This document shows, piece by piece, positions 6,258 through 11,359 of a stretch of 11,359 nt of DNA. Position numbers and translations under genes: made by a program. Source of the DNA: Paracoccaceae bacterium (GTDB taxonomy: Bacteria > Pseudomonadota > Alphaproteobacteria > Rhodobacterales > Rhodobacteraceae); the NCBI GenBank assembly GCA_023260935.1, contig JALQTL010000089.1, forward strand, positions 1 to 11,359, written 5' to 3'. Each line of letters starts with the position of its first letter. Position 1 is the first letter of the stretch. The notes beneath the pieces are model-generated. The model did no database searches. It was not told the DNA's origin and was given only the letters and a program-made list of their open reading frames with translations.

Positions 6258-7791
6258 TCTTCTGGCCGGCAGCCTGCTGGCCCACCCCGCCCATGCAGCG
6301 CCCGATGGCGCCACCATCTATGCCGATCTTTGTGCCAGCTGCCATGCGGAAACCCGGCTGGGCGGAACGGGGCCGGCGCTGATCCCCGAAAGCCTTGGCC
6401 GGCTGAAGGGCGAAAAGCTGATGACGGTGATCGCCCAAGGCCGCGCCATGACGCAAATGCCGGCCTTCAGGGGCACGCTGAGCGCTGAAGAAATCGCTGC
6501 CGTGGCTGAATTTCTGGGCCAGCCACTGCCCGCGCCGCCGGTCTGGGACGCTGGGGCCATCATGGCCACGCGCAGCCTGCGCGCGGATTATCAGGCCACC
6601 CCGGCCCCGGTCTTTGATGCCGACCCGATGAACATCACGCTGGTGGTGGAAACCGGCGACAGCCATATCTCGGTTCTGAACGGCGATACCTTCGCTGTGC
6701 TGGACAGGTTCGAAACCCCCTTTGCCGTGCATGGCGGCCCGAAATTCAGCCCCGATGGTCGCTTTGTCTTTGTCATGTCGCGCGATGGCTGGGTGCAGAA
6801 ATACGATATCTGGTCGCTGCACGAGGTGGGCCGGGTCCGCGCCGGGCTGAACAGCCGCAATATCGCGATGAGCCATGATGGAAAGTGGCTGGCGGTGGCC
6901 AATTACCTGCCAGCCACGCTGACCATTCTTTCGACCGATGACCTGTCGGTGGCAAAGGTATTGCAGGTGCAGGGCCGGGACGGGCGCGAAAGCCGGGTGG
7001 CCGCTGTCTATCAGGCGCCGCAGCGCAAAAGCTTTGTCCTTGCGCTGAAAGACGTGCCCGAGATCTGGGAGGTGGCGACGGACCCCGATGCCGGCCCTTT
7101 TCATGATGGCTTTGTGCATAGCCACGAGGCGGGGATGGAGGAATCCCTTGCCGCCGAGAAGGGCCTTTTTGCACGCCGCCGGATCGACGTGACGGCCCCG
7201 CTGGATGATTTTTTCTTTGATCCCGATTACCGCAACCTGATCGGCGCGAACCGCGAAGGCGAAACCGGCGTGGTGGTGAACCTTGATGTCGGGCGCGAGA
7301 TCGCAACCCTGCCGCTGCCCGGCATGCCGCATCTTGGGTCTGGCATCAGCTGGGTCCGGCAGGGCCGGCGAGTGATGGCGGTGCCGCATCTGAACGAAGG
7401 CCGGATCAGCGTGATCGACATGCAGGACTGGTCGCTGGTGAAGACCATCGAAACCTCGGGGCCCGGGTTCTTCTTGCGCAGCCACGATGGCGCCCCGCAG
7501 ATCTGGGCCGATGTCTTTACCGGCCCGCACAAGGGCGAAATGCACCTCATCGACAAGGAAACGCTGGACCTTGTGGCCGTGATCAGCCCAGAGCCCGGCA
7601 AGACCGTGGCCCATACCGAATTCACCCGCGATGGCAGCCGGGCGCTGGTGTCGATCTGGGAAGACGATGGTGCCGTGATCGTCTTCGATACCGCCACCCG
7701 TCAGGAACTGATGCGGCTTCCCATGCGCAAGCCTTCAGGAAAATACAATGTCTGGAACAAGATCACCTTCGAAGACGGCACCAGCCACTGA
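6232..7791 (+). CDS. nirN: NirN, cytochrome c / d1 propeller protein (dihydro-heme d1 dehydrogenase)
   Basis: Periplasmic NirS paralogue that in Pseudomonas aeruginosa performs the last step of d1 synthesis (dihydro-d1 oxidation) and passes d1 to NirS. The 519-residue precursor has a signal peptide (hydrophobic 6-17, cleavage after AHA near 20-22), an N-terminal cytochrome c domain with CASCH at 34-38 and probable distal Met76 in TQMPAF, and then the propeller from about 130. Histidines in GMPHLGSG (His367) and AVPHLNEG (His386) are candidates for d1 ligation or catalysis. The end, KPSGKYNVWNK, mirrors the NirS tail. The ATG at 6232 lies 26 bases inside nirJ, preceded by AGGGGA. It is distinguished from NirS by gene position and by its divergent d1 pocket. 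The small membrane-protein gene begins 44 bases before its end. Confidence 0.93.
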   Translation: MIRRIASLSLLAGSLLAHPAHAAPDGATIYADLCASCHAETRLGGTGPALIPESLGRLKGEKLMTVIAQGRAMTQMPAFRGTLSAEEIAAVAEFLGQPLPAPPVWDAGAIMATRSLRADYQATPAPVFDADPMNITLVVETGDSHISVLNGDTFAVLDRFETPFAVHGGPKFSPDGRFVFVMSRDGWVQKYDIWSLHEVGRVRAGLNSRNIAMSHDGKWLAVANYLPATLTILSTDDLSVAKVLQVQGRDGRESRVAAVYQAPQRKSFVLALKDVPEIWEVATDPDAGPFHDGFVHSHEAGMEESLAAEKGLFARRRIDVTAPLDDFFFDPDYRNLIGANREGETGVVVNLDVGREIATLPLPGMPHLGSGISWVRQGRRVMAVPHLNEGRISVIDMQDWSLVKTIETSGPGFFLRSHDGAPQIWADVFTGPHKGEMHLIDKETLDLVAVISPEPGKTVAHTEFTRDGSRALVSIWEDDGAVIVFDTATRQELMRLPMRKPSGKYNVWNKITFEDGTSH

Positions 7792-8086
7792 AGGGCTGTG
7801 GCGGCTTTCGGCAATCCTCTGGCCCTTTGCGACAGGGGCCGTGGCGATCAACCTGTTTCTCCTTGGGTTGCTTTGGCAGCCGCTGGGCCTTGCGCCGCTG
7901 TCGCCGCTTTCGGCGCTGGTCTGGTCCTTGCCCCTTGGCCTGCCGGCCACATGGGCCGCCGCAGTCTGGGTCCGCCACCTGATCCGCGAGGCGGAAGGCC
8001 CATCCCGCGCCACGCCCGGGTCCATGCAAGGCGAAGACTTCGCCCGGCCGGATCCTTGTGCCGCGCAGACAAATTCCGATTCATGA
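7748..8086 (+). CDS. small two-helix membrane protein overlapping nirN, function unknown
   Basis: 112-residue protein that I cannot assign securely. It starts 44 bases inside nirN (ATG at 7748, AGGAAA about 8 bases upstream), which suggests translational coupling. Two hydrophobic segments are clear: about 19-43 (LSAILWPFATGAVAINLFLL) and about 53-76 (LSALVWSLPLGLPATWAAAV). A hydrophilic C-terminal tail of about 35 residues contains one cysteine (Cys103). No cofactor motif is present. The Arg/His/Glu cluster VRHLIREAEG just after helix 2 would favour a cytoplasmic tail. It resembles in size and type the small NnrT-like or other accessory membrane proteins found in Rhodobacterales denitrification clusters, but that is a guess. 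It is the last gene before the nos promoter; its stop (8084-8086) lies 1 base before the FNR-type box. Confidence 0.7.
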   Translation: MSGTRSPSKTAPATEGLWRLSAILWPFATGAVAINLFLLGLLWQPLGLAPLSPLSALVWSLPLGLPATWAAAVWVRHLIREAEGPSRATPGSMQGEDFARPDPCAAQTNSDS

Positions 8087-8087
8087 A

Positions 8088-8101
8088 TTGATTTATGTCA
8101 A
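8088..8101 (+). promoter_or_regulatory. FNR/NNR-type operator upstream of nosC
   Basis: TTGATTTATGTCAA matches the FNR/NNR (Dnr) consensus TTGAY-N4-RTCAA at every specified position. It sits in the AT-rich island 8071-8120 (15 G/C in 50 bases by count). It should bind an FNR- or NNR-type activator responding to low oxygen or NO and drive nosCRZ. The box centre (8094.5) is exactly 41.5 bases before the A of the nosC ATG, the classical class II activation distance, so the transcript could start at the start codon itself. No convincing -10 hexamer is seen in 8122-8131. Confidence 0.88.
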
Positions 8102-8135
8102 AGAGATAATTTCCAGGAAGCGCGATCCATTTGCC

Positions 8136-8621
8136 ATGTCCCGGATCTTGCATCAGTTCCTAAGCGTGCTTCTTGCGATTTCGCTGGGCTTTTTCGGTGT
8201 ATTCTCTGCAAGCAGTGCTGCCGGGTCTGCGGGTTTGGTCCCCATGGTCATATGTGCGGACGCCGGGGCAGAAACCATCTGGCTTGATGCCGATGGAAAG
8301 CCCGCTGAACCTGAAAAATCAGGCTGCTGCAACTGCGACATATGCCATTCGGCTGGTCCCATGATCCTGTCGGCGCCCGTTTCTGGGCAACTGACGGTGC
8401 CTTTCGCCCGGCTTGGCGACTGGCCTGCACCCACCATCACCATCCTGCCGCCACAACCTGCGGCACCCCTGCCCCGAGGCCCCCCGCAGATGGCCCGGAT
8501 TACCGCCGACGGGCGGAAACCGGCTGTATCTGTGCCGGTCGCGCGACGTATCCCTGCGACGCTTGAGTTTAGTCAAGTGCAGCGCGGTTACTTCGTGACA
8601 GACCGACGGGCGAACACCTGA
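8136..8621 (+). CDS. nosC: NosC-like exported CXXCXXC protein upstream of nosR
   Basis: 161-residue protein in the position of nosC in the Paracoccus nosCRZDFYLX cluster, where NosC is an uncharacterised CXXCXXC protein thought to matter for regulation of N2O reduction. I chose the ATG at 8136, which gives an N-terminal hydrophobic stretch (about 8-22, FLSVLLAISLGFFGV) as signal peptide or anchor. The frame is open back to 8058, but that would put the operator inside the gene and bury the signal sequence. Cysteines: Cys40 in MVICADAG, then SGCCNCDICH at 62-71, giving Cys64-x-x-Cys67-x-x-Cys70 and also CDICH, a formal heme c motif. ICADAGAETIWLDADGKP recalls small DUF2946-type proteins. The C-terminal third is Pro/Arg-rich. 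The Shine-Dalgarno candidate AGGAAG is 15 bases from the ATG, too far to be convincing. A 12-base gap separates it from nosR. Confidence 0.75.
   Translation: MSRILHQFLSVLLAISLGFFGVFSASSAAGSAGLVPMVICADAGAETIWLDADGKPAEPEKSGCCNCDICHSAGPMILSAPVSGQLTVPFARLGDWPAPTITILPPQPAAPLPRGPPQMARITADGRKPAVSVPVARRIPATLEFSQVQRGYFVTDRRANT
8563..8576 (+). promoter_or_regulatory. possible second FNR/NNR-type box inside nosC, upstream of nosR
   Basis: TTGAGTTTAGTCAA contains the full TTGA-N6-TCAA core of FNR-family sites; only the fifth base (G instead of T/C) departs from the NNR pattern. It overlaps the last codons of nosC, centred 64.5 bases before the nosR ATG. A class II start would fall near 8611, leaving a leader of about 23 bases that includes the GAGGA ribosome binding site. 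No good -10 element is visible. It may allow nosRZ transcription independent of nosC. Confidence 0.45.
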
Positions 8622-8633
8622 GGACGCCCGACG

Positions 8634-10820
8634 ATGACGCTTACCCGCTTTCTTGCCGCCCTGCTGTGCCTTGTCGTTTCGGTTGTCGCTGCTGCGGCTG
8701 AACCGATCCTGACAAAGTTTCTGGACGACGTGCCCGCTGCTACCCTTGTGCCGGGCGCCGAAGCCTATGGGCCCTTGCGCGACGATGTTCCCGTGGTTCC
8801 GGTGCTGAAGGGCGGCGAAACCATCGGCTGGGCTTTCATCACTTCCGATTTCGTTTCCACCACCGGGTATTCCGGCAAGCCGATTCACACGCTGGTCGCC
8901 GTTGACGGCGATGCCAAGGTGATTGGCGTCAATCTGGTCAAACATTCCGAACCCATCGTTCTGATCGGTATCCCTGATGCCAAGATGAAGGCGCTTGCCG
9001 CGGATTACGCCGGGCTTGATCTGGTGGCCGAGGCTGAATCGGGCGGGACATCACATGATCTGGACATCATTTCCGGTGCCACCGTCACCGTGATGGTGAT
9101 CGACGATTCCATCGTTCGCTCGGGGCTGAAGGTTGCGCGTGCGTTGGGTCTGGGCGGGCTGGCCGCGCAAACGGAAAGCTCCGGTCCAAGCCTTGAACTG
9201 AACCCCGATGCCACGGCGCCTGCCGGCTGGATGACAATGGAAGGCGATGGCACGCTGCGGCGCCTCGCGCTGGACGTGGGACAGGTGAACGCCGCCTTCG
9301 ATGCGCTGGGCGACCCGCGTGCCACACAGCGCGCGCTTAACCAGGCGCCGGAAACCACCTTCATCGAAATGCAGGCGGCGCTTGTCTCGCACCCCGCCAT
9401 TGCCGCATCGCTTCTGGGCGAGGCCGAGGCGCGGAATCTTGCGAACTGGCTGGAACCGGGTGACAGCGCCATCGCCATCGTCGGGCGCGGGCTCTACAGC
9501 TTCAAGGGGTCGGGCTATGTGCGCGGCGGCATCTTCGACCGCATTGTGCTGATTCAGGATGATGTGTCGGTGCGTTTCCGCGACCGGATGCACAAGCGCA
9601 TCGTGGCGCTTGCAGCCGAAGGCGCCCCCGCCTTCACCGAGGCCGATCTGTTCAGGATCCCCGCCGATACCGGGTTTGATCCGACACGGCCCTTCCGCAT
9701 CCAGCTTCTGGTTCACCGCGAGGTAGGGCCGATCGAAAAGCTGTTCACCACCTTCGACCTTGGCTATCAGCTTCCCCCGCAATACCTGCGCAGCGTGGCG
9801 CCGCCGCCGGCAAGCGAAGTCCCTGCCGCCGCAGCCGAAGTGGCCGCGCAGGACGAGGATCAGGCCCATCAGGCGCTTTGGAGACGGATCTGGGCCGACA
9901 AGACGGTGGAAATCGCTGTCACGGCCTCGCTTCTGGCGGTGCTCACGCTGGTGTTCTTCTTCCAGACTTTCGCCACCCGCAATGCCCGGGCCTTCTTCTG
10001 GTTCCGCATGGGCTTTCTGACCGTCGTGCTGGTCTATCTGGGCTGGTATGCCAATGCGCAGCTTTCGGTGGTGAACCTGATGGCGCTCTTTGGCGCGCTG
10101 GTCAGCGGGTTCAGTTGGCAGGCCTTCCTTCTGGACCCGTTGACCTTCATCCTGTGGTTTGCCGTAGCCGCTGCCCTGCTGTTCTGGGGGCGAGGGGCCT
10201 ATTGCGGGTGGCTTTGCCCCTTTGGCGCGTTGCAGGAAATCACCAACCGCATCGCCCGGGCGCTGCATGTGCCGCAATGGACCCTGCCCTGGGGTCTGCA
10301 TGAACGGCTGTGGCCCCTGAAATACATGATCTTTCTTGGCCTTTTCGGGGTGTCGCTGGCCTCTATCGAACAGGCTGAACATCTGGCCGAGGTGGAACCG
10401 TTCAAGACTGCCATCATCCTGAAATTCATGCGCGCCTGGCCCTTCGTGGCCTATGTGGCCGCGCTGTTGATGGCCGGGCTATTCGTGGAACGCTTCTATT
10501 GCCGGTATCTGTGCCCGCTGGGCGCGGCGCTGGCCATTCCCGCCCGGCTGCGCATGTTCGACTGGCTGAAGCGCTACAAGGAATGCGGCAGCCCCTGCCA
10601 GACCTGCGCCAACCAGTGCCCCGTTCAGGCGATCCACCCCACGGGAGAGATCAACCCGAACGAATGCGTCAACTGCCTGCATTGCCAGGTTCTTTATCAG
10701 TCCAAGACGACCTGCCCGGTTGTCATCAAGAAGATGAAGCGCCGCGAAACCACGGGTTCAGCCGTGCCGCGCGATCTGACCGGGCACCCGAACTCACCCA
10801 AATCCCAACCTGCCAATTGA
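8634..10820 (+). CDS. nosR: NosR, membrane FMN/iron-sulfur regulator of nitrous oxide reduction
   Basis: Polytopic membrane flavoprotein needed for nosZ expression and for sustaining N2O reductase activity, probably by electron transfer toward NosZ. 728 residues, normal family length. Order: signal sequence about 5-22; periplasmic FMN-binding domain about 70-175 with flavinylation motif SGATVT at 147-152 (FMN expected on Thr152, attached by an ApbE-type transferase such as NosX); a long periplasmic part to about 420; membrane helices from about 425 to 640, with two cysteine motifs CGWLCPFGA (Cys524, Cys528) and CRYLCPLGA (Cys623, Cys627); and a C-terminal cytoplasmic part with two 4Fe-4S sites, CGSPCQTCANQCP (651-663) and CVNCLHC...CP (Cys678, 681, 684, 694). 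All key residues are present. The ATG at 8634 follows GAGGA by 9 bases and the nosC stop by 12. nosZ follows 11 bases after its stop. Confidence 0.96.
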   Translation: MTLTRFLAALLCLVVSVVAAAAEPILTKFLDDVPAATLVPGAEAYGPLRDDVPVVPVLKGGETIGWAFITSDFVSTTGYSGKPIHTLVAVDGDAKVIGVNLVKHSEPIVLIGIPDAKMKALAADYAGLDLVAEAESGGTSHDLDIISGATVTVMVIDDSIVRSGLKVARALGLGGLAAQTESSGPSLELNPDATAPAGWMTMEGDGTLRRLALDVGQVNAAFDALGDPRATQRALNQAPETTFIEMQAALVSHPAIAASLLGEAEARNLANWLEPGDSAIAIVGRGLYSFKGSGYVRGGIFDRIVLIQDDVSVRFRDRMHKRIVALAAEGAPAFTEADLFRIPADTGFDPTRPFRIQLLVHREVGPIEKLFTTFDLGYQLPPQYLRSVAPPPASEVPAAAAEVAAQDEDQAHQALWRRIWADKTVEIAVTASLLAVLTLVFFFQTFATRNARAFFWFRMGFLTVVLVYLGWYANAQLSVVNLMALFGALVSGFSWQAFLLDPLTFILWFAVAAALLFWGRGAYCGWLCPFGALQEITNRIARALHVPQWTLPWGLHERLWPLKYMIFLGLFGVSLASIEQAEHLAEVEPFKTAIILKFMRAWPFVAYVAALLMAGLFVERFYCRYLCPLGAALAIPARLRMFDWLKRYKECGSPCQTCANQCPVQAIHPTGEINPNECVNCLHCQVLYQSKTTCPVVIKKMKRRETTGSAVPRDLTGHPNSPKSQPAN

Positions 10821-10825
10821 AAGGA
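10820..10825 (+). promoter_or_regulatory. Shine-Dalgarno of nosZ
   Basis: AAAGGA begins on the last base of the nosR stop and lies 6 bases before the nosZ ATG at 10832. It fixes the nosZ start within an 11-base gap that leaves no room for a separate promoter between the two genes. Confidence 0.7.
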
Positions 10826-10831
10826 CAGAAC

Positions 10832-11359
10832 ATGTCTGAGGGACTTAAAAACGGGATCACACGCCGCGGCCTGCTGGGGGCAACGGCCACCGGGGCGGCC
10901 CTTGCCGCACCACTGGGCAGAACCATGGCGGCCCGCGTCGCGCTGACCGGCGGCGCCATCGGCGCGGCCACGCTGGCCGGCACCACCTCTGCCCGTGCCT
11001 CGACCGAGGTAGCGCCGGGGCAACTGGATGAATATTACGGCTTCTGGTCCTCGGGCCAGTCTGGCGAAATGCGGATCCTTGGCATCCCGTCGATGCGCGA
11101 ATTGATGCGCGTGCCGGTGTTCAACCGCTGCTCGGCCACCGGCTGGGGCATCACCAACGAATCGAAGAAGATTCTGACCGAAGGTCTGACCGAGAAGACG
11201 AAGAAGTATCTGGCCGCCAATGGCCATGAATACCCGCAGAACGGTGACCTGCACCACGTCCACATGTCTTTCACGGAAGGTCGCTATGACGGGCGCTTCC
11301 TGTTCATGAACGACAAGGCCAATACACGCGTGGCCCGTGTGCGCTGCGATGTGATGAAA
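10832..11359 (+). CDS. nosZ: nitrous oxide reductase NosZ, N-terminal part (3' end outside window)
   Basis: Periplasmic multicopper enzyme reducing N2O to N2. The first 176 codons are present and the window ends on a codon boundary. It has a twin-arginine signal (ITRRGLLGATATGAALAA, Arg11-Arg12) and a long alanine/glycine-rich leader with a second hydrophobic stretch up to about residue 56, so this is the clade I, Tat-exported type. The mature part contains the strongly conserved GQLDEYYGFWSSGQSGEMR, GIPSMRELMRVPVFNRC, and GDLHHVHMSFTEG with His141 and His142, which correspond to the first two histidine ligands of the CuZ cluster. The remaining CuZ ligands and the CuA domain lie beyond the window. 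From memory the mature part is very like Paracoccus denitrificans NosZ. It is co-transcribed with nosR. Confidence 0.97.
   Translation, partial: MSEGLKNGITRRGLLGATATGAALAAPLGRTMAARVALTGGAIGAATLAGTTSARASTEVAPGQLDEYYGFWSSGQSGEMRILGIPSMRELMRVPVFNRCSATGWGITNESKKILTEGLTEKTKKYLAANGHEYPQNGDLHHVHMSFTEGRYDGRFLFMNDKANTRVARVRCDVMK

Noticed and set aside
6217..7614. Long open frame on the minus strand (465 codons) opposite nirN
   Set aside because: Antisense to a clear NirN gene, no motifs, composition typical of a GC-rich shadow frame.
8058..8135. Longer version of nosC starting at 8058
   Set aside because: It would overlap the preceding gene's end, include the FNR-type operator in coding sequence, and put 26 non-hydrophobic residues before the signal sequence.
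8929..8942. FNR-like GTGA-N6-TCAA within nosR
   Set aside because: One core mismatch and located in the middle of the FMN domain coding region.
9051..10382. Long open frame on the minus strand (443 codons) opposite nosR
   Set aside because: Antisense to conserved NosR domains, no membrane or catalytic motifs, shadow composition.
1..11359. Insertion sequences, CRISPR arrays, tRNA or rRNA genes, toxin-antitoxin pairs
   Set aside because: None seen: no transposase-like frames, terminal repeats, regularly spaced repeats or RNA-gene sequences, and the window is almost fully occupied by denitrification genes.

Overview
The window is a contiguous piece of a denitrification locus, all on the + strand. 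It runs from the 3' end of cytochrome cd1 nitrite reductase (nirS), through the complete heme d1 assembly operon, into the start of a nitrous oxide reductase cluster (nosC-nosR-nosZ). High GC content, the gene order nirS-E-C-F-DL-G-H-J-N, a fused nirDL, and a CXXCXXC-type nosC gene ahead of nosR all point to an alphaproteobacterium of the Rhodobacterales (Paracoccus / Rhodobacter / Dinoroseobacter-like). NosZ is the Tat-exported clade I type and its visible part is very close to what I recall of Paracoccus NosZ. No database search was possible; names rest on motifs, lengths and gene order.

Layout. 1-744: C-terminal part of NirS with both d1-pocket histidines. 745-862: the only real gap in the nir operon, holding a perfect 10-bp inverted repeat and a second, weaker stem. 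863-7791: nirE, nirC, nirF, nirDL, nirG, nirH, nirJ and nirN, packed with overlaps of 4-26 nt or gaps of 3 nt, so almost certainly one transcript. 7748-8086: a small two-helix membrane protein that starts inside nirN. 8087-8135: a very AT-rich island (about 30% GC) with a near-perfect FNR/NNR-type box. 8136-8621: nosC. 8634-10820: nosR. 10832-11359: nosZ, cut by the window end. A second FNR-family palindrome lies in the 3' end of nosC, upstream of nosR.

How the genes work together. NirE methylates uroporphyrinogen III to precorrin-2. After siroheme is formed elsewhere, the NirDL/NirG/NirH decarboxylases make 12,18-didecarboxysiroheme. The radical SAM enzyme NirJ modifies the ring. NirF and NirN finish heme d1 in the periplasm and hand it to NirS, and NirC is a small periplasmic c-type cytochrome. 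NirS reduces nitrite to NO. NosR, a membrane FMN/iron-sulfur protein, supports expression and activity of NosZ, which reduces N2O to N2.

I do not see an undescribed multi-gene system: nearly every gene belongs to known denitrification families. The points worth a second look are the two FNR-type boxes (one at exactly -41.5 from the nosC start codon, hinting at a leaderless mRNA), the uncharacterised small membrane protein overlapping nirN, the combined CXXCXXC/CXXCH motif in NosC, the nirS-nirE hairpin, and the missing histidine in the NirL half of NirDL.
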